From Cocleimonas sp. (GTDB lineage Bacteria > Pseudomonadota > Gammaproteobacteria > Thiotrichales > Thiotrichaceae): DNA of 5,194 nucleotides. The notes under the pieces are model-generated. The model did not search any database and was not told the DNA's origin. It worked only from the letters and a program-made list of their open reading frames with translations. The position numbers were made by a program, and so were the translations under genes. The stretch lies in assembly GCA_023145535.1 (NCBI GenBank), contig JAGLDQ010000121.1:1-5194 (forward strand). Reading direction: 5' to 3'. Of this stretch, positions 1 to 5,194 are shown piece by piece; the first letter of the stretch is position 1, and the number at the start of each line of letters is the position of its first letter.

Positions 1-122
1 TTGCTCCTGCTTCAAAGGCAGCACCAAACCCTAGTGCGGCCGTTTTAGCGGCTAAACAAAAACTACTTGAACAGCAACAAGCTAATGCCAGAAAACAACA
101 AGCAAAAGGTAATCTAGCATGA
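1..122 (+). CDS. exbB: C-terminal end of a probable ExbB/TolQ-type proton channel protein (5' end outside the window)
   Basis: An open frame enters from the left edge (first full codon at 3) and ends at TGA 120-122. The 39 visible residues form a low-complexity hydrophilic tail: an Ala/Pro/Lys/Asn stretch followed by a Gln/Ala/Lys-rich probable helix containing LLEQQQANARKQQAKG. None of the conserved ExbB/TolQ membrane core is visible, so the identity is inferred from position: the frame ends in an ATGA overlap with exbD, the usual arrangement of a translationally coupled exbB-exbD pair. ExbB-type proteins are inner-membrane channel subunits that pass protons with ExbD to energise TonB-dependent uptake, and many carry a charged cytoplasmic C-terminal extension like this one. 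A TolQ-type or unrelated protein cannot be excluded from the tail alone. Confidence 0.6.
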   Translation, partial: APASKAAPNPSAAVLAAKQKLLEQQQANARKQQAKGNLA

Positions 123-544
123 ACTTCCGACAGCATGTAATAGATGATGTCGAGGTTAGTTTAACGCCATTAATTGATGTTGTATTCTTATTGTTAATCT
201 TCTTTATGATCACAACGACTTTTGATCGTGATGCCAAGATTAAAATCAATTTGCCGACAACGCAAAGTGCCGTATCCGAAGCGCAAGCAGAAAGTTTAGA
301 GCTACTGATTGATAGCCAAGGACGTTATTATGTGGATGGTTTGGAAGTATTAAATAATAAACCTGAAACGTTATTTAGAGCGATGAGTCAGGCGCTTGAT
401 AAACGGGGCAATAACCCACCCTTAGTCATTAGCGCCGATGCTCATGCTAATTATCAGGCCGTTGTAACGGCGATGGATATTGCGGGGCGTTTGGGACTGA
501 CTAATTTTTCAATGGCGACAACGCAGTCAAAACGCAAGAGGTGA
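119..544 (+). CDS. exbD: ExbD/TolR-family biopolymer transport protein
   Basis: This 141-residue protein matches the usual ExbD length. It has a short cytoplasmic N-terminus (1-14), one transmembrane helix (about 15-34, LTPLIDVVFLLLIFFMITT) and a periplasmic domain (about 40-135). Asp20 inside the helix is the conserved proton-carrying residue of the family. The INLPTT segment after the helix (43-48) and the ISADAHANYQAVVTAMD region (104-120) are typical of the ExbD/TolR periplasmic fold. With ExbB it would form the inner-membrane motor that couples proton flow to TonB. The ATG overlaps the preceding stop (ATGA, 119-122), and AAAAGG at 104-109 is a plausible ribosome binding site. No tonB is visible. 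ExbD is preferred over TolR because the neighbours are LPS genes rather than tolA/tolB/pal, but the two families are close. Confidence 0.9.
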   Translation: MNFRQHVIDDVEVSLTPLIDVVFLLLIFFMITTTFDRDAKIKINLPTTQSAVSEAQAESLELLIDSQGRYYVDGLEVLNNKPETLFRAMSQALDKRGNNPPLVISADAHANYQAVVTAMDIAGRLGLTNFSMATTQSKRKR

Positions 545-557
545 TTTAAGTTTGATC

Positions 558-588
558 TGAAAGTGTCATCATTCGGATGGTACTTTCA
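558..588 (+). terminator. Hairpin between exbD and msbA, possible attenuator or weak terminator
   Basis: Bases 558-570 (TGAAAGTGTCATC) and 576-588 (GATGGTACTTTCA) form a 13-pair stem around the 5-base loop ATTCG. Eleven pairs are Watson-Crick and two adjacent ones are G-U wobbles (565/581 and 566/580). The 3' side (589-605) is pyrimidine-rich, ACTCTTATTCTTTATTT, but it is broken by A and C and lacks a clean T-run directly after the stem. This makes it a leaky terminator, attenuator or mRNA-processing/stability element rather than a textbook rho-independent terminator. The opposite strand has no T-rich tail, so it should act on plus-strand transcripts. It occupies the only long gap in the cluster and would lower or separate msbA-kdsB expression relative to exbBD. 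Confidence 0.55.
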
Positions 589-606
589 ACTCTTATTCTT
601 TATTTC

Positions 607-611
607 AAGGA
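607..611 (+). promoter_or_regulatory. Ribosome binding site of msbA
   Basis: AAGGA lies 4 bases before the ATG at 616, a slightly short spacing. It supports this start, and no competing in-frame start with a better site is seen. Confidence 0.5.
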
Positions 612-615
612 TTGA

Positions 616-2400
616 ATGTCTCAACCTAACACTGTATCAGCACATTCTGCTGATGAAACCATCAATGGTTTTTCAATCTATAAACGTTTAGCGGGTTATG
701 CATTAGAGTATCGATTATTTCTACTCTTTGCTTTCATTGGTCTGCTCATCAATGCTGCAACACAACCCTTGTTTGCGGCCTATCTAAAGCCCTTGCTTGA
801 CGGCACTTTTATGGACAAAGATCCTGAAATTATCCGTTGGGCACCTTTTGCCCTGTTATTTATTTTTTTACTGCGCGGTATTTCGGGCTTTATTTCGGGT
901 TATTTTCTCTCATTAGTAGGACGCAATGTCGTTACTAAAATTCGCAGCCAGTTATTTGACCGCTTCTTAAATCTCCCATTAAGTTATTACGATAAAAATA
1001 ATTCTGGCCAGCTCATTACCTTATTGATCTTTCAAGTCGAGCAACTCGCCGAGGCGGCAACGAAAGGTCTTAAAGTTCTCATTCAAGATATAGCCACCAT
1101 AATCGGTCTATTAGCATGGATGATGTATTTAAGTTGGGAGTTAACCGTTGTTGTGTTACTGACAGGCCCTGTTATAGCGCTAATTATTTCTTATGTTTCA
1201 AAGCGTTTTAGACGATTTAGCCGCCAAATTCAAGATTCTGTGGGGGATGTTACACAAATTAGTAGTGAGGCAATTGCCGCCCCCCAAGAAATTCGTATTT
1301 TTGATGGCGCAGCAGACGAGAAAAAGCGCTTTGAAGTCGTCAATGAAAAGAATCGACGCTCATTTATGAAGCGTACTGTAACAGAGTTACTGAGTATGCC
1401 TATTGTGCATTTTATTGTTGCTATTGCACTTTCCATTATTATCTATATTTCTACTAACGATGGCTTGATAGAACGCTTTACACCCGGCACTTTTATGTCA
1501 TTTATGTCGGCGATGATGTTGTTACTTGATCCTGTTAAACGCCTGACTAAAGTTAATTCTACTTTGCAAAGCGGTATTGCGGCGGGTGAAAGTATTTTTT
1601 CATTATTAGATGAAGAAAAAGAAAAGGATATAGGAACAAAATCGCTTGATGTAGTCAAAGGAAAAATAGCGTTTAAACAGGTTAAATTCCGTTATGATAC
1701 GGATGGAAAAGATATTATTAATGCGATTAATTTTACTGTTGAGCCGGGACAGAAAATAGCATTAGTTGGTCAGTCTGGCAGTGGAAAAACAACCTTGGTA
1801 AATATGTTGCCGCGCTTCTATAATTATTATTCAGGTGATATATTGCTCGATGATATTGCGATAACGGATCTCAAACTCAGTAATTTACGACAGCACTTTG
1901 CCTATGTTGGGCAAGACATTACTTTGTTTAATGGCTCAGTGAAAAACAATATCGCTTATGGGAAAATGCGTTATGCAACGGATGATAAGATCAGGCAAGC
2001 GGCGATTGCGGCACATGCGCTAGATTTTATTGAAGCATTACCCAATGGCTTTGATACGTTGGTTGGCGAAAATGGAACACTACTTTCGGGTGGTCAAAAG
2101 CAACGTATTGCAATAGCGCGTGCTATTTTAGCGGATGCACCTATATTGATCCTAGATGAAGCAACTTCGGCGCTGGATACACAATCTGAAAAAGCAATTC
2201 AATCGGCTTTAGACGTTTTGTTACAAGGTCGCACCACTTTTATGATTGCACATCGTTTATCAACCATTGAATCAGCGGATAAAATACTAGTTATGGAGCA
2301 GGGCGCAATTATTGAAATGGGGACACATCAAGAACTTCTTGCCAAAGGCACAGCTTATGCGGGTTTGCATCAAATGCAACTTGCTAACGACATTAAATAA
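616..2400 (+). CDS. msbA: MsbA, lipid A export ATP-binding/permease protein
   Basis: This is a 594-residue half-transporter that works as a homodimer and flips lipid A-core from the inner to the outer leaflet of the cytoplasmic membrane using ATP; E. coli MsbA has 582 residues. The N-terminal half carries six hydrophobic segments (about 34-58, 75-101, 155-173, 175-195, 260-279 and 291-305). The nucleotide-binding domain (about 345-590) has all its motifs intact: Walker A GQSGSGKT (385-392), Q-loop Gln433, signature LSGGQ (490-494), Walker B LILDE (511-515, catalytic Glu515), D-loop SALD (518-521) and H-loop His546. The MsbA-like stretches FLRRISG-type around Arg87 and LDPVKRLTKVN (304-314) favour MsbA over other type I ABC exporters, and lpxK follows after 8 bases, as it does in E. 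coli. By recalled alignment, the E. coli lipid-contacting Arg148 corresponds here to Gln157. Confidence 0.95.
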   Translation: MSQPNTVSAHSADETINGFSIYKRLAGYALEYRLFLLFAFIGLLINAATQPLFAAYLKPLLDGTFMDKDPEIIRWAPFALLFIFLLRGISGFISGYFLSLVGRNVVTKIRSQLFDRFLNLPLSYYDKNNSGQLITLLIFQVEQLAEAATKGLKVLIQDIATIIGLLAWMMYLSWELTVVVLLTGPVIALIISYVSKRFRRFSRQIQDSVGDVTQISSEAIAAPQEIRIFDGAADEKKRFEVVNEKNRRSFMKRTVTELLSMPIVHFIVAIALSIIIYISTNDGLIERFTPGTFMSFMSAMMLLLDPVKRLTKVNSTLQSGIAAGESIFSLLDEEKEKDIGTKSLDVVKGKIAFKQVKFRYDTDGKDIINAINFTVEPGQKIALVGQSGSGKTTLVNMLPRFYNYYSGDILLDDIAITDLKLSNLRQHFAYVGQDITLFNGSVKNNIAYGKMRYATDDKIRQAAIAAHALDFIEALPNGFDTLVGENGTLLSGGQKQRIAIARAILADAPILILDEATSALDTQSEKAIQSALDVLLQGRTTFMIAHRLSTIESADKILVMEQGAIIEMGTHQELLAKGTAYAGLHQMQLANDIK

Positions 2401-2408
2401 CCCACATT

Positions 2409-3455
2409 ATGCATCACCAACACACATCGTCACTGCAACGGACGCTAGAAAATATCTGGTATAATGAAGGTAAGGGGAAATGGTTTTTACTCCCTTTTAC
2501 GCTACTTTATTGTCTTTTAAATGTTCTCCAATATTGGAAACTAACCCGTGGGCGCTCAAAAATAGATATTCCTGTCATCATTGTTGGCAATATTTCTATT
2601 GGGGGTACGGGGAAAACCCCTGCGGTTATTTATCTCATCAAGCTTCTTAAAAAAGCAGGCTATAAACCTGCCGTTATCACGCGAGGTTATGGGGGTAAGC
2701 CGACCAAATGGCCACAACTTGTAACCGCACAAAGCAATACTCGCCATGTTGGAGATGAAGCAGTATTAATTGCAAAACGTGCCAATGTCCCCGTAATTGC
2801 AGGGCCTGAGCGTATGGTTGATATTAACTATCTGCGTTCCAGATATGATTGTGATGTGATTATTTCAGATGATGGTTTGCAGCATTATTGTTTAGATCGT
2901 GATATTGAAATTGTATTGATTGATGCGCAGCGACAATTAGGGAATGGCTGGTGTCTTCCAGCGGGGCCGTTACGAGAAAATGCGCGCCGACTAAAAAAAG
3001 TTGACTTTGTACTCTACAATGATGGTTTTGAAAAAGCCAACTCTCAGAAATCAGTCTTTTCCCAACAATATCAACTGCCCTCTCTATTCTCAATGCAGTT
3101 ATCTGGCAATACGATTCATTCCTTATTTTTCAACGATAAAGTTCAGAATTTAGAAGATTTAAAAGGAGAGCCTGTACATGCTGTGACGGGTATAGGAAAT
3201 CCTGAACGCTTTTATAGAACGCTAGAAAAATGGGGGCTTGAGTTAACAAAACATAGCTTTCCTGATCATCATAATTTTAAACCAATAAATCTTGAATTTT
3301 ATGATGATAAGCTCATTATAATGACGGAGAAAGATGCGGTAAAATGCCATGAATTCGCGCATAAAAACTGCTGGTTTTTACCCGTTGAAGCGCAAATGGA
3401 AGACAAGTTTGATGACTTATTATTGAATAAATTAAAAAGGATAAAAAATGGATAA
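2409..3455 (+). CDS. lpxK: LpxK, tetraacyldisaccharide (lipid A) 4'-kinase
   Basis: LpxK phosphorylates the 4' position of the tetraacyldisaccharide-1-phosphate precursor to give lipid IV-A, at the inner-membrane face, in the sixth step of lipid A synthesis. The 348 residues compare with 328 in E. coli. Visible are a hydrophobic membrane-associating N-terminal helix (about 25-43), the P-loop region VGNISIGGTGKTP (59-71), TRGYGG (91-96), GDE (115-117), DDGLQH (154-159), GNGWCLPAGPLRE (178-190), TGIGNP (260-265), FPDHH (284-288) and MTEKDAVK (305-312), all in the family order. The first dozen residues, His/Ser/Thr-rich, extend beyond the usual start, and no convincing ribosome binding site precedes the ATG. 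No other ATG is in frame before Met136, so translation may depend on coupling to msbA, which ends 8 bases earlier. The 3' end overlaps the next gene by 8 bases. Confidence 0.95.
   Translation: MHHQHTSSLQRTLENIWYNEGKGKWFLLPFTLLYCLLNVLQYWKLTRGRSKIDIPVIIVGNISIGGTGKTPAVIYLIKLLKKAGYKPAVITRGYGGKPTKWPQLVTAQSNTRHVGDEAVLIAKRANVPVIAGPERMVDINYLRSRYDCDVIISDDGLQHYCLDRDIEIVLIDAQRQLGNGWCLPAGPLRENARRLKKVDFVLYNDGFEKANSQKSVFSQQYQLPSLFSMQLSGNTIHSLFFNDKVQNLEDLKGEPVHAVTGIGNPERFYRTLEKWGLELTKHSFPDHHNFKPINLEFYDDKLIIMTEKDAVKCHEFAHKNCWFLPVEAQMEDKFDDLLLNKLKRIKNG
3435..3441 (+). promoter_or_regulatory. Ribosome binding site of the Trm112-like gene, inside the lpxK end
   Basis: AAAAGGA lies 6 bases before the ATG at 3448. 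It is the clearest ribosome binding site in the LPS part of the cluster and fixes the start of the small gene even though that start lies within lpxK. Confidence 0.65.
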
Positions 3456-3460
3456 AAAAT
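3439..3460 (+). repeat. 11-base tandem repeat across the lpxK/ycaR junction
   Basis: GGATAAAAAAT occurs twice with no gap, at 3439-3449 and 3450-3460. The first copy holds the GGA of the ribosome binding site and the first two bases of the ycaR ATG. The second holds the lpxK stop (TAA 3453-3455) and the first ycaR codons. Because the unit is not a multiple of three, the two copies are read differently in the two overlapping genes. Confidence 0.7.
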
Positions 3461-3636
3461 TACTCGATATACTGGTTTGCCCTGTCACAAAAGGCTCACT
3501 TAGGTATGACAAAAAAACTCAAGAACTCGTTTCTAAAGCCGCACGTTTGGCATATCCTGTGCGTGATGGCATTCCCGTTATGTTGGAAGAAGAAGCCCGT
3601 GAGTTAAGCTCAGAAGAAATTGAACGCTTAAAGTAA
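3448..3636 (+). CDS. ycaR: Trm112/YcaR-family small protein
   Basis: This 62-residue protein matches the length and pattern of the Trm112-like family (E. coli YcaR): LLDILVCPVTKGSL (5-18), QELVSKAARLAYPVRDGIPV (25-44) and MLEEEAR (45-51). Eukaryotic Trm112 is a small zinc-binding activator of methyltransferases; the role of bacterial YcaR-like proteins is poorly defined, and placement between lpxK and kdsB is common. Here only Cys11 remains: positions that are cysteine in zinc-binding members are Thr14 (CPVT instead of CPVC) and Ser29 (LVSK instead of LICK), so metal binding by the usual knuckle is unlikely. Similar cysteine-poor versions are known in proteobacteria, so this is not evidence of decay. 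The frame is intact, with a good ribosome binding site and probable coupling to lpxK. Confidence 0.9.
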   Translation: MDKKLLDILVCPVTKGSLRYDKKTQELVSKAARLAYPVRDGIPVMLEEEARELSSEEIERLK

Positions 3637-3645
3637 CTATTAACG

Positions 3646-4407
3646 ATGTCAAATACTGTTTTAATCATCCCTTCACGCTTTGGATCAACCCGTTTACCTG
3701 GGAAGCCACTACGCCTTATTGCAGGAAAGCCCATGATTCAGCATGTCTATGAACGTGCGGCTGAATCAGATTTTGAAACCATATTGATCGCAACGGAAGA
3801 CAAGAAAATACAATCTTGCTGTGAAGACTTTGGCGCTACCGTTTGCATGACATCAGATCGGCATGAAACAGGTAGCGATCGCTTGGCTGAAGTGGCAAAA
3901 ATTTATGATTGGTCTGATGATACCATTATTGTTAACTTACAAGGTGATGAGCCACTAACACCTATTGCAAACCTCTATCAGGTGGCAACTAATTTGGCAA
4001 ACAATCCGGATGCATCAATGGCAACATTAGCAACCCCCATATTGGATGCAAAGCAAATAGTAGACCCTAATGTTGTAAAAGTTGTTAGGGATAAAAATGG
4101 TATGGCGCTCTATTTTAGCCGTGCTTCTATTCCATTTCAACGTGATGCAGGGGATGATGGGCATCATTATGCGCTGCGCCATATTGGTATTTATGCGTAT
4201 AGGGTTTCTTATTTAAAGGCCTTTGCGGCGAGAGAAACCTGTCAGCTAGAGAATCTGGAAAAATTAGAGCAGTTACGTGCCATGTGGCACGGTGCGCGAA
4301 TTCATGTGGCAATCGCAAAAGAAATTCCTGGGCAGGGTGTCGATACAGAAGAGGATTTACTTGCTGTTGAGAAGGTCATGCTATCTTCATCAAGTCGTTA
4401 CTCTTAG
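3646..4407 (+). CDS. kdsB: KdsB, 3-deoxy-manno-octulosonate cytidylyltransferase (CMP-Kdo synthetase)
   Basis: KdsB joins CTP and Kdo to make CMP-Kdo, the donor used to build the inner core on lipid IV-A; it acts in the cytoplasm and needs Mg2+. The 253 residues match the family (E. coli 248). Motifs in order are the nucleotide-binding IPSRFGSTRLPGKPL (8-22), HETGSDR (73-79), NLQGDEP (97-103), YFSRASIPF (156-164), HIGIYAYR (179-186), LENLEKLEQLR (201-211) and GVDTEEDL (231-238). Asp101 and Asp233 correspond to the metal-binding aspartates. The C-terminal tail after about residue 243 is Ser-rich and not conserved. The gene begins 9 bases after ycaR without a clear ribosome binding site, which suggests coupled translation. 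It closes the LPS cluster; no terminator hairpin follows within the 22 bases before the convergent gene. Confidence 0.96.
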   Translation: MSNTVLIIPSRFGSTRLPGKPLRLIAGKPMIQHVYERAAESDFETILIATEDKKIQSCCEDFGATVCMTSDRHETGSDRLAEVAKIYDWSDDTIIVNLQGDEPLTPIANLYQVATNLANNPDASMATLATPILDAKQIVDPNVVKVVRDKNGMALYFSRASIPFQRDAGDDGHHYALRHIGIYAYRVSYLKAFAARETCQLENLEKLEQLRAMWHGARIHVAIAKEIPGQGVDTEEDLLAVEKVMLSSSSRYS

Positions 4408-4429
4408 TACAATTAAGATATTAAGTAGC

Positions 4430-4765
4430 CTACATTCCCAAGTCAATATCATCTATATTGTGCTCATTCATATCCCCATCTGAACTGAGAGCAACAATTT
4501 TAGTGTCAGGCAACCGAGCTAATATATAGGCTGCCATCAGCGTGTATGTGTTTTCATTATGCGTATGTAATGCCGTTAGCAGTTTGTCGGCGGCTATTTG
4601 ACAACGCTGGAATGCATCTGGTTTTTCAACCCAGTACTGACTCATTTGGTAGCCATTTTCCATGCTTTTATCCATCATTTCAAAATAGTCCGTTGCTTCT
4701 GTAAGTAAATTATCAGGCACATTGATCATTTGTGGTGTACCTTCTATCACAACTTTGAGATCCAT
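4430..4765 (-). CDS. Small protein of unknown function, convergent with kdsB
   Basis: I do not recognise this 111-residue soluble protein. The start at 4765 is chosen because GGAG (4772-4775) sits 6 bases before that ATG; the upstream in-frame ATG at 4777 (115 residues) has only AT-rich sequence before it and would place the GGAG inside the gene. The N-terminus looks like a beta hairpin (DLKVVIEGTPQMINVP, 2-17). A Met/Glu-rich probable helix follows (about 20-37), then an aromatic segment GYQMSQYWVEKP (38-49) and two probable helices, the first containing RCQIAADKLLTAL (54-66) and the second TYTLMAAYILARLP (73-86). The tail after residue 95 is strongly acidic. There is no signal peptide or membrane segment, and the single Cys55 makes metal binding by cysteines unlikely. 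It diverges from a PKHD-type hydroxylase gene, 46 bases between starts. The clean frame and ribosome binding site indicate a real gene. Confidence 0.8.
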   Translation of the reverse strand: MDLKVVIEGTPQMINVPDNLLTEATDYFEMMDKSMENGYQMSQYWVEKPDAFQRCQIAADKLLTALHTHNENTYTLMAAYILARLPDTKIVALSSDGDMNEHNIDDIDLGM

Positions 4766-4771
4766 TTTATT

Positions 4772-4775
4772 CTCC
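4772..4775 (-). promoter_or_regulatory. Ribosome binding site deciding the start of the small minus-strand gene
   Basis: On the minus strand GGAG is followed by a 6-base spacer and the ATG at 4765-4763. This favours the 111-residue form over the form starting at 4777. Confidence 0.6.
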
Positions 4776-4800
4776 ATAATACTTTAATTAAATAGACTAT

Positions 4801-4804
4801 GAGG
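4801..4804 (+). promoter_or_regulatory. Ribosome binding site of the hydroxylase gene
   Basis: GAGG lies 7 bases before the ATG at 4812 and fixes that start, which also fits the start expected for PiuC/YbiX proteins. Confidence 0.6.
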
Positions 4805-4811
4805 TTTTACA

Positions 4812-5194
4812 ATGTTAATTACAATAGATAATTTACTCGATCAACAAGCGTTAAAAATTGTTCGAGAGATGCTTCATAATGCCGATTTTGTTGATGGTAA
4901 ATTATCGGCAGGCAAAGAAGCAAAAGCCGTTAAAAATAATGAAGAATTATCATTACAAAGTCCCTTACATCAGCGCTTAAATCAGTTGGTTATGGGGGCA
5001 TTAGTGCAAAATAAAAAATATCAAGCTGCGGCTTTACCGCTTAAGCTGGCCACTGCCTTTTATGCGCGTTACACCCCAGAAATGACCTATGGTTATCATG
5101 TGGATGATCCGATTATGGGGCCAATGTCAGGGCGTTATCGAACAGATATTTCAACCACTGTCTTTTTATCTGATAAAAATGAATATGAAGGGGG
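4812..5194 (+). CDS. piuC: PKHD-type Fe(II)/2-oxoglutarate-dependent hydroxylase, PiuC/YbiX family (3' end outside the window)
   Basis: The first 127 codons are visible; the family is about 225 residues long, so roughly 100 residues are missing to the right. The family uses Fe(II), O2 and 2-oxoglutarate to hydroxylate an undetermined substrate in the cytoplasm, and members are often found with iron-uptake genes. Family features are the ADFVDGKLSAG start region (24-34), AKAVKNNEEL (38-47), AAALPLKLATAFYARY (72-87), the catalytic-domain segment MTYGYHVDDP (91-100) with metal ligands His96 and Asp98, and RTDISTTVFLSD (110-121) followed by EYEGG at the window edge. The distal third iron-binding His and the 2-oxoglutarate-binding Arg lie beyond the window and cannot be checked. 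It is transcribed away from the small unknown gene and is not part of the LPS cluster. Confidence 0.9.
   Translation, partial: MLITIDNLLDQQALKIVREMLHNADFVDGKLSAGKEAKAVKNNEELSLQSPLHQRLNQLVMGALVQNKKYQAAALPLKLATAFYARYTPEMTYGYHVDDPIMGPMSGRYRTDISTTVFLSDKNEYEG

Larger units (their letters stand above)
4766..4811. promoter_or_regulatory. Short divergent promoter region between the small gene and the hydroxylase gene
   Basis: The 46 bases between the two starts hold both ribosome binding sites and an AT-rich core with the 10-base palindrome TTTAATTAAA (4783-4792). On the plus strand CATAAT (4775-4780) and TTTAAT (4783-4788) each match a -10 box at five of six positions. The only good -35-like hexamer, TTGAGA (4755-4760), is spaced 14 and 22 bases from them, so no pair is convincing. 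Promoters for both genes must overlap this stretch or the coding ends. I see no clear Fur box, although PiuC relatives are often iron-regulated. Confidence 0.35.

Noticed and set aside
1230..1658. Minus-strand open frames (1230-1436 and 1443-1658) inside msbA
   Set aside because: They are antisense to a clearly real MsbA coding region, with Ser/Ile-rich shadow-like composition and no start signals.
2991..3001. A7 run in lpxK as a programmed frameshift site
   Set aside because: The LpxK frame is continuous through it with conserved residues on both sides; there is no downstream overlapping frame or stimulatory structure.
2556..3093. Minus-strand open frames (2556-2747 and 2860-3093) inside lpxK
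   Set aside because: They are antisense shadows of conserved LpxK motifs and have no supporting signals.
3834..3882. Inverted repeat CGCTACC/GGTAGCG and the octamer palindrome GCGATCGC (identical to the cyanobacterial HIP1 motif) inside kdsB
   Set aside because: Arms of 7 bases with a 30-base loop within coding sequence; the second arm and the palindrome encode the conserved GSDR residues, and there is only one copy, so chance is sufficient.
3519..4318. Minus-strand open frames (3519-3734 and 4127-4318) opposite ycaR/kdsB
   Set aside because: They are antisense to conserved coding sequence; the first spans the ycaR-kdsB junction and its composition simply mirrors those genes.
4408..4429. 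Possible bidirectional terminator between kdsB and the convergent small gene
   Set aside because: The 22-base gap is AT-rich with a short direct ATTAAG repeat but no GC-rich stem or T-run on either strand.
4277..4483. Plus-strand open frame of 68 codons overlapping the kdsB end and the small minus-strand gene
   Set aside because: It lies in another frame of well-supported kdsB, has no ribosome binding site, and its product is low-complexity hydrophobic sequence with no family resemblance.
4778..4835. Possible Fur box near the hydroxylase start
   Set aside because: Only scattered AT-rich fragments such as GATAAT; no 19-base dyad close to the GATAATGATAATCATTATC consensus.

Overview
The window reads as ordinary chromosomal core DNA from a gammaproteobacterium with a Gram-negative, LPS-bearing outer membrane. 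DNA composition is moderately AT-rich (by eye roughly 40% GC). The lineage call rests on the gene order exbB-exbD-msbA-lpxK-ycaR-kdsB, an arrangement typical of Gammaproteobacteria, and on MsbA, LpxK and KdsB resembling their gammaproteobacterial homologues. I cannot name a genus.

Positions 1-4407 hold one tightly packed plus-strand cluster. It starts with the last 39 codons of a probable ExbB/TolQ-type proton-channel gene, which overlaps exbD by 4 bases. After a 71-base gap containing a strong hairpin (558-588) come msbA (lipid A-core flippase), lpxK (lipid A 4'-kinase, 8-base gap), a Trm112-like small protein gene (8-base overlap with lpxK) and kdsB (CMP-Kdo synthetase, 9-base gap). The last four form an LPS-precursor module: LpxK completes lipid IV-A, KdsB activates Kdo for transfer onto it, and MsbA flips the product across the inner membrane. 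ExbB/ExbD use the proton gradient to energise outer-membrane transport. The hairpin may set msbA and the genes after it apart from exbBD.

Positions 4408-5194 are a separate unit. A small minus-strand gene of unknown function (4430-4765) converges on kdsB with a 22-base gap. It diverges from a plus-strand Fe(II)/2-oxoglutarate PKHD-type hydroxylase gene (PiuC/YbiX family) that is cut off by the window end. The two start codons lie 46 bases apart, so their promoters must share that short AT-rich stretch or overlap the coding ends.

I found no mobile element, CRISPR array, tRNA or rRNA, and nothing that looks like a new defence or mobile system. The items most worth a second look are the exbD-msbA hairpin, the unrecognised small gene beside the hydroxylase, the cysteine-poor Trm112-like protein, and an 11-base tandem repeat that makes up the lpxK/ycaR junction.
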